A stretch of DNA of 64,000 nt, taken from NCBI RefSeq assembly GCF_032594355.1, contig NZ_CP131061.1:434001-498000 (forward strand), in the 5' to 3' direction. Numbering within the stretch: position 1 is the first letter of the stretch; every line of letters starts with the position of its first letter. Of this stretch, positions 31,150 to 41,900 are shown piece by piece. The notes below the pieces were generated by a model. It was not told the DNA's origin, ran no database searches, and worked only from the letters and a program-made list of their open reading frames with translations. This stretch comes from Methanolapillus ohkumae (GTDB taxonomy: Archaea; Halobacteriota; Methanosarcinia; Methanosarcinales; Methanosarcinaceae). Position numbers and translations under genes: made by a program.

Positions 31150-31793
31150 TTCTTTTCCTCCAACACATCGATGAGGTAGTCAATGTCCACCATATCTTGC
31201 CAGTACCAGCGGGAACGAACCACCGTGAGGCAGTAGGCGATTCCGGCGGAGAAGAGTCCGACAACCGTCGTCGCGAACGCAATCACAAGGTTTGTCGCCA
31301 AGGATTCGATGTCTCCGGTCGTCAGACCGATGAGAGCCGGGCTGAGCGGGATCAGTGTTCCCATGAGACCAAGCATCGGGCCAACGGTGGTGATAATTCT
31401 TGTTTTTTCTGTCCGTTTGACCATTTTGACTTCATAATCATCTGCCACTCTTGAAATGGACGTATAGTTTTTGTCTTGAACAAAATCCGCCACTTCTTTG
31501 GAAAAAGAAACGACGGTTTGGGTTTGATCGTCCAAATTTCGGAAAATTTCAGCCGCTTTCTCATTTCCATTCGGCTCTTTCATGACTTTAGACAAAGTGT
31601 TCAATGTCTTTTCAAAAGCGACCGGATCTCTATGCCGTCTCGTATATTCCGTAATGTATTCACCGGTCAGGATTAAAATAACCAAGACCAACAACATCAA
31701 CAAAATCATTACCGGGTAAAGAAGTGAATTCGAAAAAATATACATGAGATACGAAATCGTCGAGCCGAAGTCTGTTAAAAAACTAATTTCCAT
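31146..31793 (-). CDS. MotA/TolQ/ExbB-type proton channel protein
   Basis: About 215 residues with three membrane helices: one near 15-40 and two near 135-160 and 170-200. The conserved TolQ/ExbB segment is present (GPMLGLMGTLIPLSPALIGL, then LATNLVIAFATTVVGLFSAG). In bacteria such proteins couple proton flow to work on an outer protein through ExbD. ATG 31791-31793 is preferred over GTG 31800-31802 because GTGAT lies 6 bases before it. Overlaps the DUF2149 gene. An archaeon has no outer membrane, so the energy may instead drive the surface CobN-like proteins or the DUF2162 permease; this is inference. Confidence 0.88.
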   Translation of the reverse strand: MEISFLTDFGSTISYLMYIFSNSLLYPVMILLMLLVLVILILTGEYITEYTRRHRDPVAFEKTLNTLSKVMKEPNGNEKAAEIFRNLDDQTQTVVSFSKEVADFVQDKNYTSISRVADDYEVKMVKRTEKTRIITTVGPMLGLMGTLIPLSPALIGLTTGDIESLATNLVIAFATTVVGLFSAGIAYCLTVVRSRWYWQDMVDIDYLIDVLEEKK

Positions 31794-31964
31794 GGGTATC
31801 ACTTATTGCCTTTTTAAAATCAATATAAAGTCAGACATAAAATATTAAAGTCAGACATAAACTGAAAAATGTTTATTTTTGATTGTTTTTGATTGTTATT
31901 ATTTAGTTTTTGACTGTTATTGTTTTGTTTTTGATTAGAATTGTTTTTCGGTTATTTTGATATT

Positions 31965-32729
31965 TCATTTCGGATTGGTTTTATTTTCAGGGGTGAGCGG
32001 TGTTTTTTTCTTGGGCGTGCCGCCGTCGGCCATTCGGGTCAAAACCGCTCCGAAAATAATAATCAAGAGCGTTAAGAAGAGGGAGGTAAATTCCACGGAT
32101 GTGAACGGAACCGCCGGAGCCGAATCCGGTGAACCGGCTGCAATGTATGCCGGAATCATAATGGCGGCTGTCAAATAGAATACACCGATAAAAACCATGA
32201 CGGAACCGAGTGTGTCCGGCGTTCCGGAAAATTGGAAACCCACCAACTGTGTGATTTTGCCCAAATTTCTCATAAAAAGCGTAGAAAGAATTATGGAGAC
32301 CGCAAACACGATTCCGACAATGGCGCCGATTAAAACGCCGTCAATGGTGACAACGGTGGAGAGCGCCACACAAGAAACCAAAAGAGCGGCCATACAAACC
32401 GGGCAGGGGAAGACCAAAATCAAAAAAGTTTTTTTGGACACGTCGCAGCCGGCATTCCATTTCTTCATGGTGTAAATGCCGCCAAAAACCATGAAAAGCG
32501 CCAATGTGATGTGAATGGCGGACGCAAGCGGCGAACTCATAAACGAGGCGACGTCAATCGCGTCCATAAAGTAGCCGGCGACAACCGCAATGATAAAGTA
32601 AAGAATGCACAGCCCAAACACGACCGGCCACTTCACTTTTGAGAATCCACAACCAATTCCGGTTTTCAATCCGAATATGAATACACTCGAAAGAATACCA
32701 ACAACAATCAAAGATGCTAAAGCTTCCAT
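31965..32729 (-). CDS. DUF2162-type membrane transporter
   Basis: About 254 residues with seven or so membrane segments. A helix at the N-terminus (MEALASLIVVGILSSVFIFGLKTGIGCGF) and the segment LILVFPCPVCMAALLVSCVAL, with a CPVC motif inside a helix, are notable; the paired cysteines could bind metal or haem. The frame is open 22 codons further up, but a TATA box (TAATATATATAACC) lies inside that stretch at 32776-32787, so the ATG at 32727-32729 is the likely start. I assign DUF2162 from memory of this gene neighbourhood. Predicted to move a metal or tetrapyrrole across the membrane. Confidence 0.7.
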   Translation of the reverse strand: MEALASLIVVGILSSVFIFGLKTGIGCGFSKVKWPVVFGLCILYFIIAVVAGYFMDAIDVASFMSSPLASAIHITLALFMVFGGIYTMKKWNAGCDVSKKTFLILVFPCPVCMAALLVSCVALSTVVTIDGVLIGAIVGIVFAVSIILSTLFMRNLGKITQLVGFQFSGTPDTLGSVMVFIGVFYLTAAIMIPAYIAAGSPDSAPAVPFTSVEFTSLFLTLLIIIFGAVLTRMADGGTPKKKTPLTPENKTNPK

Positions 32730-32773
32730 GAGAAAAGAAATAGGGAAGAATGCTATATAAAGAGTGGTTTTTG

Positions 32774-32789
32774 GGTTATATATATTACT
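32774..32789 (-). promoter_or_regulatory. Promoter of the DUF2162-ExbB-DUF2149 transcript
   Basis: TAATATATATAACCC on the minus strand, 45-60 bases before ATG 32727-32729. It would start transcription near 32750 and drive the three genes reading left from here. Confidence 0.5.
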
Positions 32790-32903
32790 CAACAAGGTAT
32801 TAGTTGAAAGGTTTTTTTAGATAATAAGAAAAAATGAAAAAATAAGAAATGAATAAAATGATGTGAAAGATCTAAAAAACAAAAATCAGTCCTTCGTTTT
32901 TGT

Positions 32904-32957
32904 TGACTTTTAAAAAAAAATGTGTTGCTATAGCGCGCGGCGGCGGCACGCAAAATA
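32904..32957 (-). promoter_or_regulatory. Conserved 3' element, copy 4 (after CobN-like gene 2)
   Basis: In gene sense: TTTTGCGTGCCGCCGCCGCG, CGCTATAGCAACACA, TTTTTTTTTAAAAGTCAAC. The core differs from the others at two positions (CTATAGC for TTATGGC) but keeps the symmetric context. Confidence 0.6.
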
Positions 32958-33015
32958 AGAATTAACGCAAAAAATTAAAACAAAACCTTAAAAACAAAAA
33001 AAATCAAGAAAACAA

Positions 33016-33040
33016 AAAGAGGAAAGATTCCTCTCTTGTT
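33016..33040 (-). terminator. Terminator hairpin of CobN-like gene 2
   Basis: AAAGAGGAA, loop AGA, TTCCTCTCTT lies about 30 bases after the stop; a T-rich run follows in gene sense. Confidence 0.7.
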
Positions 33041-33068
33041 TTTTTAAAGTTTTCAAATTAATATTTCA

Positions 33069-36000
33069 TCAAATTCCTTTCCTCTTAAATCCGAAGAAGA
33101 CGGCACCGATCAAAAGGATGACAATCGCAATCGCGATCATGCTGGACGTTGAAAAAGAAGGGTTGGTGATAAAGTCACGAACCGCCGACGCCGCATTTTG
33201 AATCGATGATGTCATTTCATATCCGGAAACCGGAGCTTGGGGGGTTCCCGGGGTGCTTCCATCCGTTCCGTAGCCGCCACCGGTATCCGACCCTTCCGAA
33301 GGGTTTTCACCGGAAGCCGCACTTTCCGCCGCAGGTCCGCTTGAAACAGATGCCGTTCCAAATCCGCCGCCGGAGGATGTTGAGGGAGACGGGTTCACCG
33401 GCGGTTTGGTTCGCTCGGTTGCGCCTTGGACAATTTTCCAGTACGCTTCCTCTTTGTCCGGATCAACACCCAAAACGGAAAGCTGACCAGCCATGAATTT
33501 GTCAAACGACGGATTTCCGCACGTGTGGTGGCAGCAAGCGACGCCATGGTCGATGACGGAATCCATGTATTGCTCAATCAACATTTTTTGCATTTCTTTT
33601 AAGGCCTGAACTTGTTTATTGTAAGCTTCCGGATCGGATTCTTTTAAACTTTCATCCGCTTTGAAATAATCTTTTCTCATACTTTCAAGCATCCGGGACG
33701 TGAGAGATTGGTAAGCGTACGGATTGTCTTTCATGAACTGGTCCAAGCCTTCGATCTCTAAGGAATTGTTGACGTAAATATCATAAGCTCGTTTCCAATT
33801 TTCATAACTGATCAACTCACCATCGCTGGTGACCGCCCATCCAAACATGTTTTCAATGAATTCGGCATACATGGTGGATCCGGAATAACCGGCTTCCATC
33901 ATGCCCCGAATCCACTCTTCATTCATGTACCGGGATTCCAAATCAATGTTGATGTACTCCTTAAGCGTGTAGATTTTTCCGCCGTTTGTGCGAGCGTTTT
34001 GTCCGACATTTTTGGTATCGGCCACAAACATGTCCGGCATTTTGCCGTCATTGCGTGTGTATTTCACCGCCATGTTCAAAGCTCCGAAATACTGGAAGAA
34101 ATCATCGTTGTCCAAGGTGTCATACAAATTGGATGAGTCGGCATGAACGGTTGCGTCCACGCTTCCGAGAAGCGCTTTAAAGAAATCCGGCGCTTTTTGT
34201 CCCCATGTCGAATCATCGCCAAAGACAAAGCCCATGTTTTTGATGTACATATCCACAACCGATTGCGGATCGTCCCAAGAACCGCTGGCGCTTACCAAAT
34301 TGCCGGTGCCGATTTCATAATTTCCGGGTTCGTTGGCAAAACAGCGGAAATAAGCCAAATCCTCAAATCCGGCCGCAATAAGTTTGTCCGAATTCTTTTT
34401 GACATAATTCCATTCATCTGGTTCATTTAAGGTTGCCACCGCTTTGACCCCGACATTGATGAGTTTGAGTTTGTCGCCAAACGCGTCACGCATGCCGGCG
34501 GTTGTATAAACAATATCAATTCTCGGCCGGTTCATCGTCACTTCTTTCTTTTGTTTTTCATCATAGAATGTGATTTTCAAATCATTTAGCGAAATGACTT
34601 TGACTGATTTCGGATCCACTTTTCCGTTGACATCCCAAACCGGCTCAACCCCCAGCAAGTAAAGCGCGCAGGCTTCAAGAGCGCCCTCATCTCGGATAAA
34701 TTCAACACCAAACCGGGAGAATGCAATGGTGTCCGGCCACTTTCCATGATCGTTGTAATATTTCGCGATCATTTGGTCCGCCAAAGACTTTCCGACTTCC
34801 CAGGCTGGTTTGGTCGGGAATTTGTCCGGGTCGATTCCGTAGAAGTTTTTACCGGTCGGAAGCGCGCTCGGATTCTGAATCGGATCATTTCCGGCGTTGG
34901 GCCAAATGTAGCCGCCGGAAAGCGCACGCAATAAACTCGTTGTTTCGGAATCGCCGCAATCTTTTAAATTTTGAGCATAATTCAGCCGGCCGTATCCGGT
35001 CAGATAAGAAACAATGCCTTTATTTTGATGGGATTGTGTTTTAAATTCAACAGATAGCGCCTTGTTGATGAGTGCGGCGTCCACTTTGCCTGATCCTTTA
35101 TTGTCGATACAATATTTTGTCACATTTTCAATGCTCGTATTCAATTTATCCGTCGCCGGAGCTGCGGAATAGAAATAGTAGGCAAAGACGATTTCATCCC
35201 GAAGTTCATCCATTACCGTCACCGGATCTCCATTTGCGTCTGTTCGGGTGGTGATGGAATCCCATTTTGAAATGACAACATTTGCATCTGTTTCTCCTTC
35301 AAAATACATCGCCGGTCCCAAGATGAAACGAATAACGGACTCGTGGTCTTCATTCGTGTAACTCGACAGAGAATAATAATTTTCTAAAATGTTTTTCATT
35401 TCAGCCGCCGTTGACGCGTCCGCAAGCTCAATGACCATCTCATGAATGTGTTCTTCTTCAGAATACGGAATACTGACATATCCGGCGTCTTTGTAATAAG
35501 CGTTGTAAATCACATCATCAAATTGGTGTCCCCACATATTGCGAAGCATCGCACCGATTTGATCCTCCGTCGGACTTTGCCCGTAAACATGCATCCCATA
35601 TGGAAGACTGTTTTCTTTAACGGATTCGACATAATCAAACAAATCTTCTTTGAGGAATTTCGAAAAATCGTCTTGACTCATGCCTTTCAGATATCCCTGA
35701 AGCTGTAGGTCTGTCACCTTATTGGGATTATTTTCATTGATTTCACGTTTGTACTTGTCCATACCGATGACGTCGTCGATGCCGGCCGCAAACATTCGTG
35801 TGACAATGGCATTTTGACGCTGGGCGTTTGTTCCGGAATCGCCGCCAGCTTGGGAAATGAAATAAGCTTGAATTTCTTTTTCCAGCCACTCCAAATCCGC
35901 GTTGGAATCCAAATTCGAACGAATCATTGGCGGTGTCATGTGGTCAATGATGAGCGCATTTCCGCGGTATTCGGCGGTCAGTCCTTCGCCGACGTTTGCG

Positions 36001-38501
36001 ACAATGTAAGGGTAGATGTTTGGAATATCCCCAAGCAAGAGCGGGCTTAAATCATTTTTCGCGTCCATGCCATGAGGCGATCCGGGCAGCCATTCATGCG
36101 TCCCATGTGTTCCGAAATTAATAATCGCATCCGGTTTAAACTCATTTTGAAGCCACAGATAGTAGGCCACATATTGGTGTGTCGGCGGAATGTCGCCGCT
36201 GTGATAGGAAAAGGCTTTGTCGGTCGCAAGCGCGCGGTCCGGCTGCGGGGTGAGCCACACATTTCCAAATCGGATGGCCGGAATCACAACAAATCGCTTC
36301 CCGGTGGTATTGTTTTCCCAAATCATTCCGCTTTGGTCTTTTAAAAGCGGCTTGGAGTAATCCCAAGGCTCTCCCCAGGAATCAATGATTCCTTGCCGGA
36401 TGGTCGTATTCGTGATGGTGGCATCAAACCACGTTTGGTAAGTTTCGATCGGAACCATCGTTGCACCCCACCAATTTGCGTCATTTGTGTTTCCTTTTTC
36501 ATCAACCATGGTATTCAAGACACCGGGCGCATACGCGCCGACATTGATTCCCTGGCGGAAAACCAAATCTAAAAGATTTGTTTCATTGAGCGTGGACTCT
36601 GTGACGCTGCTTGGCAGATTGTCAAACGAAATCGTATAGCCTTCGTCTTTCATTTGTCTTAAAAGGCCGGGGAATTGTGTGGTTTCACAGCCGGCAAAAC
36701 TTCTCATGACATTGAGATAGTTGGCGCCGATTCCGTCTTTTCCGGGCGGATAATTGTAGTAAAGAATCGCGATTTTTTTATCGGCGTTGTCTTTTGCTTT
36801 TAAATTTGCCCAGGCAATCGCGCGATTGTTGAGCCAATCAATTTGGTCGTCGTAGATGATCGCACCGTCTTTAGATGGACCGCCGATGAGAATGAAATCG
36901 CCCATTCCGTCACGGTTTGGGGAAACGGTGGAATATACCAATGAGTCTTTGGAAATTTGACCGTCCGCGGACGCGGTTGTAACCGCTTTTAAAACCGTGA
37001 CATTGAGTTCATTTAACCATTCCAATCCTTCCTCATAATCATTGTAATTAAAGGAAAAGTCTTTAATGGAAATCGCGGACCTGATGAGAACTTTTCCATT
37101 GCTGTCCGCGAAATATTTCATTGTCGGATTGATGGGATTTCCGCTGCCATCATCGGATTCTCTGAATATGTCATACGTTGCGATGACATTGATGTTTTTG
37201 GATTCTAAGTCGGCAATGACCGCATTGATAATTGGGAGCCGTCCGTCCGAGAAATATTCTTTGTGGAACCAAAGTCCGACGGTTCGGTTGGAATCATTGT
37301 AAACATGGTGCTGCGGATCATATTGTCCCGGAACCGAATAATCGGTCAAATAATTGTCCAGGGTTTCATAAGTTTTGCCTGGCAGATCCGGATGATAAAT
37401 CCCGTAGGTCGGAGAAGCACTTTTAAGAATCCATTCTTTTGTGAAATGGTCCAACTCCTTGGACCCGTATTCACGTCCGGCTAAAACTAAAATTTGCTCA
37501 TTTAATTGAACATCAACGGAAAGCGGATGATTTTTATTGTCAATTTCTTCGGCATACTCCGGTCCTAATCCTCCCGTATTGAATATTAAAACAGGTTTTG
37601 TTTTGGCGACATTTTCCAGTTTGTAGTTTGAATTTGTAATTTTGTCATCTATTCCTTGACACGATGCTGCAACAATCATATTTAATAGAATTAGATTTTG
37701 ATTTGCAAAGCCGCCGGAATTTCCGAAATTGACAATGGTTTGGTTTTCAGAACTTTTCCAATAATCCGGCAAAAATGTCACGTCCATAAAAGAAGAATAA
37801 GGATTGGCGTAAACCCATTTTTCTTGTCCGGAAAAACCGAGGTAAGCGATTTTAACCGATTTCCAAGCGGTCCAATCATCCGTAATCGCTTTGCATTTGG
37901 GGTCAAGGGTGCTTTTCTCTTTGGCCAAGAACATCAAAATGTTTTCGGCATAATCATATTGAAGTTCAACCGGTTCGGCCGAATAACTTGTTTGATCGGC
38001 AAACATTTCAAAAAAGATACGAACAGAATCTGCGGAGTATGTTGTGCTTGTTGTGAGTTCAGGCGTGTCTCGAAAATCAAAGGAATCCGGAACGGGTGTG
38101 TATCCTTGATAGTCATTCATAAAAGCAATTAATGTGACGCCATTATTATGCGCAGCTTCAAAAAGAGACCAATCCTCCGCCTTAATTCCATAATAGGCCA
38201 TATCTACAAAAATAAAATCAAAAGTATTCAAATCATAAGGACTTAAATCCGCCGTCGCCGGATAAGCAATTTCAATCGTTTGAATGTTAAAATCATCTTT
38301 GTACATCATTTGATCATGCATTGCCGTCGTTATCGCCATGTCAAAGTAGCCGGCATTGCCGATATACAAAACATCAATTTTGTCATCCGACCCGGAAATC
38401 AATGTGGATGGTTCTGCCGCAGAAAGCGGAATCATTGAAATCAGCAATAACAGCAATATAAAAATCGTTCCGATTTTTTTTATGTTTATTTTTTGAAACA
38501 T
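33069..38501 (-). CDS. Exported CobN-like protein 2
   Basis: 1,810 residues, 400-500 longer than cytoplasmic CobN. Signal peptide: FILLLLLISMIPLSAAEP. N-terminal extra domain about 38-330. CobN body: PTYGIYHPDLPGKTY, then PPTHQ and the chelatase-type motif HGTHEWLPG (H799, E803), and IVDHMTPP-type segment LIIDHMTPP. CCHHTC lies at 1656-1661. The linker from about 1709 starts SSGGGFGTASV, with a second copy GGGYGTD near 1743. Membrane helix (MIAIAIVILLIGAVFFGF) and KRKGI end it. GAGGGAGA precedes the ATG. It is the most complete of the three and the best candidate for metal insertion into or removal from an extracellular tetrapyrrole. Upstream of the DUF2162 gene on the same strand. Confidence 0.88.
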   Translation of the reverse strand: MFQKINIKKIGTIFILLLLLISMIPLSAAEPSTLISGSDDKIDVLYIGNAGYFDMAITTAMHDQMMYKDDFNIQTIEIAYPATADLSPYDLNTFDFIFVDMAYYGIKAEDWSLFEAAHNNGVTLIAFMNDYQGYTPVPDSFDFRDTPELTTSTTYSADSVRIFFEMFADQTSYSAEPVELQYDYAENILMFLAKEKSTLDPKCKAITDDWTAWKSVKIAYLGFSGQEKWVYANPYSSFMDVTFLPDYWKSSENQTIVNFGNSGGFANQNLILLNMIVAASCQGIDDKITNSNYKLENVAKTKPVLIFNTGGLGPEYAEEIDNKNHPLSVDVQLNEQILVLAGREYGSKELDHFTKEWILKSASPTYGIYHPDLPGKTYETLDNYLTDYSVPGQYDPQHHVYNDSNRTVGLWFHKEYFSDGRLPIINAVIADLESKNINVIATYDIFRESDDGSGNPINPTMKYFADSNGKVLIRSAISIKDFSFNYNDYEEGLEWLNELNVTVLKAVTTASADGQISKDSLVYSTVSPNRDGMGDFILIGGPSKDGAIIYDDQIDWLNNRAIAWANLKAKDNADKKIAILYYNYPPGKDGIGANYLNVMRSFAGCETTQFPGLLRQMKDEGYTISFDNLPSSVTESTLNETNLLDLVFRQGINVGAYAPGVLNTMVDEKGNTNDANWWGATMVPIETYQTWFDATITNTTIRQGIIDSWGEPWDYSKPLLKDQSGMIWENNTTGKRFVVIPAIRFGNVWLTPQPDRALATDKAFSYHSGDIPPTHQYVAYYLWLQNEFKPDAIINFGTHGTHEWLPGSPHGMDAKNDLSPLLLGDIPNIYPYIVANVGEGLTAEYRGNALIIDHMTPPMIRSNLDSNADLEWLEKEIQAYFISQAGGDSGTNAQRQNAIVTRMFAAGIDDVIGMDKYKREINENNPNKVTDLQLQGYLKGMSQDDFSKFLKEDLFDYVESVKENSLPYGMHVYGQSPTEDQIGAMLRNMWGHQFDDVIYNAYYKDAGYVSIPYSEEEHIHEMVIELADASTAAEMKNILENYYSLSSYTNEDHESVIRFILGPAMYFEGETDANVVISKWDSITTRTDANGDPVTVMDELRDEIVFAYYFYSAAPATDKLNTSIENVTKYCIDNKGSGKVDAALINKALSVEFKTQSHQNKGIVSYLTGYGRLNYAQNLKDCGDSETTSLLRALSGGYIWPNAGNDPIQNPSALPTGKNFYGIDPDKFPTKPAWEVGKSLADQMIAKYYNDHGKWPDTIAFSRFGVEFIRDEGALEACALYLLGVEPVWDVNGKVDPKSVKVISLNDLKITFYDEKQKKEVTMNRPRIDIVYTTAGMRDAFGDKLKLINVGVKAVATLNEPDEWNYVKKNSDKLIAAGFEDLAYFRCFANEPGNYEIGTGNLVSASGSWDDPQSVVDMYIKNMGFVFGDDSTWGQKAPDFFKALLGSVDATVHADSSNLYDTLDNDDFFQYFGALNMAVKYTRNDGKMPDMFVADTKNVGQNARTNGGKIYTLKEYINIDLESRYMNEEWIRGMMEAGYSGSTMYAEFIENMFGWAVTSDGELISYENWKRAYDIYVNNSLEIEGLDQFMKDNPYAYQSLTSRMLESMRKDYFKADESLKESDPEAYNKQVQALKEMQKMLIEQYMDSVIDHGVACCHHTCGNPSFDKFMAGQLSVLGVDPDKEEAYWKIVQGATERTKPPVNPSPSTSSGGGFGTASVSSGPAAESAASGENPSEGSDTGGGYGTDGSTPGTPQAPVSGYEMTSSIQNAASAVRDFITNPSFSTSSMIAIAIVILLIGAVFFGFKRKGI

Positions 38502-38949
38502 TTGTCTCCCTCATAAAATAATTAAAACACAAAAAATGATTTTTAAAAAATTTAAAATAAAATTGATTTTTAAAATCTGTTTTAAAAAATTAAGCCTTCT
38601 AGTCATGTTTTAAATAAATGAGACTATTTTAAAAACAGACAAGTTTGGAATAGTTTGTTGTCATCCAATAAAAAGGGATTTATTTTGATAAGAACTATAA
38701 TCCAAATAGGTAAGAAGTAATAAGAGATCGTGAAAAAGAAAGTATCGTTTTATGAAAAACGGGGGAAACAAAATTAAAACAAAAAAATTAAAGCAAGAAA
38801 TTAAGCAAGAAATTACTACAAAAAAATTAAAGCAAAAAAATTAAAGCAAAAAAGTTAAAAACGAAAGAGAAAATCTCTTTCGTTTGAAACGGGTTTTAAT
38901 TATAGGAGTTATTTTTTTGAAAAATATAGACTTGTTGCTTATTTTTCAA
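38502..38949 (-). other. Gap between CobN-like genes 3 and 2
   Basis: Contains the terminator hairpin of gene 3 (38860-38886) and A-rich tandem units of the AAAAAATTAAAGC type (38775-38860). AT-rich DNA with a likely promoter for gene 2 follows (38520-38640). No coding signal. Confidence 0.6.
38860..38886 (-). terminator. Terminator hairpin of CobN-like gene 3
   Basis: AAACGAAAGAG, loop AAAAT, CTCTTTCGTTT: perfect 11-base stem about 65 bases after the stop. Confidence 0.75.
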
Positions 38950-41900
38950 TCAGGCTCCTTTTCTTCTAAATCCGAAGAAAACGGCACCGACCAAGAGAAT
39001 GACAATCGCAATCGCAACAAAACTGGATGTTGAGAACGTGGGATTGCCCAAGAAATCACGAAGTGCGGCGGTTGCTGAATTGATCGTTGTGGGAATCATC
39101 TCATACCCATCCACCGTTCCGGATTTTGCTCCAAGGTCCGTTCCGTAACCGGCACCCGAATCCGCCGGATTCTCAACAGGTTTTTGTTCGGCGCTTTCGC
39201 CGCCGGACACGATAGCCATTCCGTAACCTCCGGCGCCGCCGGAATCTTTTTTACCGGACTCCAACGGTTTTATTTCTCGCTCGGTGGCAGTCATCAGCGT
39301 ATCTAAGAATTGCTTTTGTTTTTCTTCGGAAACTCCGGCCACCGACATTTGCCCTTGGATAAAGCTGTCAAAAAACGGGTTTCCGCAGGTGTGGTGACAG
39401 CAAGCGACGCCATGGTCGATGACGGAATCTACATATTGGTTAACCAAGTCGTTGAGGACTTTTTGGTCGGCATTCCAATATTTTCCGTTATCTTTTGTAG
39501 CCGCGTCAATCATTCGTGCAATCATAGATTGATAACTGTAAGCATTTGCCGGATCGGTTTTGAGCCATTCTTTATTCTCTCCGGTCAAAAGAGCCTCATA
39601 AACTTGATTCCACATTTGATCGGAAATTAAATCCGGCTGCAAAGCTTTCCAACCCCACAGATTTTCAATCATTTTTGCCATTTCACGGGAACCGGCATAC
39701 CCGTTTTCCCGCATGCCTTCCTGCCATTTCGGATTCAGCGCTCTTGCGGCCAATTCGTTGCTGATGTAAGTCTCAAGATCGGTCATTTTTTCATTCCCCG
39801 GCTTTCGAAGATCCATCACGTACGATGCCGGCTCTTTTCCATCCGGTCTTGAATATCTGACCGCCGCGTTTAAGCCGCCCAAATATTGATAGAAATCATC
39901 AATATCGGTGACGCCGTAAATCGAGGATGAACGGCTGTGAATCGTAACATCCACCGTCGAAAGACGCTTCTCATAAAGTTTTTCATTATTTATGGAACCC
40001 CAGCTTCCGACGCTGTTATAGATAAAGCCCATCCGGGAAATATAATGTTTTGCCAATTGGTCGGCCGAATCCCAAGCATTTGTGGAGCCCACCAAATCAG
40101 CCATTCCGGCACCATAAGAGTCAGCCGCCGGCCCGAAAATACGAGACATCGCCTCATCTTTGGAAAAACCATTCTTTCCGTTGTTGTAAATTTTGTCCGT
40201 GTTTTCCCGGACATAATTCACGCCATCCGTTTGATTATAGGCGATTCGGACCGCTTTATCCAACATCAAAATTTTATCCGGGAACGTGTCACGGTAAACA
40301 CCGGAAATTTCCACCACCACATCGATGCGCGGTCTTGTCACCATCGTTCCATTGTTGAGCGTCACTTTTAACTCGCTTGCCGGAATGACATTTTTGTTGG
40401 AATTTTCATCCAGCGGCTCAATATTAACACCGCTCCAAGTCGGTTGAATTCCCATCAAATACATAATTTGAGCTTCCAAAACACCGCTTTGGCGGGAAGT
40501 TTCCCCTGCCCAAAGAATGAAAGCCATGGTGTTGGGCCATTTATTATTGTTTTTCTCATAATAATCCGCCAGGAATTGATCCGTTAATTTAACGGCAATG
40601 TCCCAAGCTTGCGGAGACGGAATCGTTTTAGGGTCAATGGATTGGAAATTACCGCCGGTCGGGAGAACCTGCGGTTTTGCAACCGGGTCGCCGCCGGCTT
40701 TGGGTTGAATAAATTCACCGTTTAAAGCCCGCAAAATTTGCGGAATTTCATTGGATATTTTGAGATTTCCGGCATAAATCGAAGCGTTTGTCAAATCCTT
40801 CACAAGTTCTGTTTTTTGATCAGAAGTTGCTTGAGGAAGAGAAGAAGAAACCGTTTCACTTGGGCCAACTCCGGAAACAACCGCCTGAATCATGGAATAA
40901 GCTGTATTTTCCGTTCCTTTTGCTTCTTTCACCCGGTTGATGTACGCACTTCCAAGCATAGAATAAACCATGCCGTTTAAAGCTTCGCCTTCAAGAGGTT
41001 TTCCAAGGACGTGAAGACCATATGGGATGTAAGTCATCCGAATTTCTTCCAACACCTCTTCGGCTTGATCCAAAACATGATTGAACTCCGCATCCGACAT
41101 TTTTTCCATTTTACTTTTGGTGGTTCCGAATTGCTTGTCCAGACCGAGTTTGACCAGTCCGTCAATGACGGATTGTTTGTATCCGGCTTTAATTGTACCT
41201 TCGGAAGATTGATATTGGAAAATATTTTCATTTAATTTTCCGTAATCTGTCGAGCTGTCAATTCCGGCATACACGACAGCCGGTGTCATGTGATCCACAA
41301 TCACCGCATCTCCACGCCGTTTTGCATTGAGGCCCTCTCCGATTCCATCCACAATGTAGGGATAAATAACCGGAATTCCGCCCACCATCAATGCCGGCCA
41401 ATCATATCTGGAAAGACCTGTTTCTTTTCCGGGCAGCCATTCCTGGGTGCCGTGCCGTCCCAAATGAATTAAGGCATCCGCGTCAAACCCAAGTTCTTGG
41501 GGATTGGTTTGCAAATTGTGTTCATGTTGGAGCCAAAGGTAAAAGGCGATGTACTGATGTGTCGGCGGAATTGTTGTGTTGTGGTACAGAGCTTCAATGC
41601 TTGTTTCCGCCGCACGGGAAGGTTGCGGTGTTAAAATAACGCGGCCATCACCTGTTCCGCTTTCATCGCTGACATTGATGTAAGGAATCACAAGATACCC
41701 TTCATACACCATGATGTTTCCGGGAGCGGTTCCCCATAATTTTTCGACTTCTTTTAATTTGGATTGGTAAAGGGCTTCCTGAGCGGCAATTCTTTGTGTT
41801 TTCTCATCATCGCTTAAGGGGGCGATGGATGCTTCAAACCAGTCTCCTAAAAAGACATCATGGAACCATTCCAAATACAACTCTTTGGAAATCAAAACTG

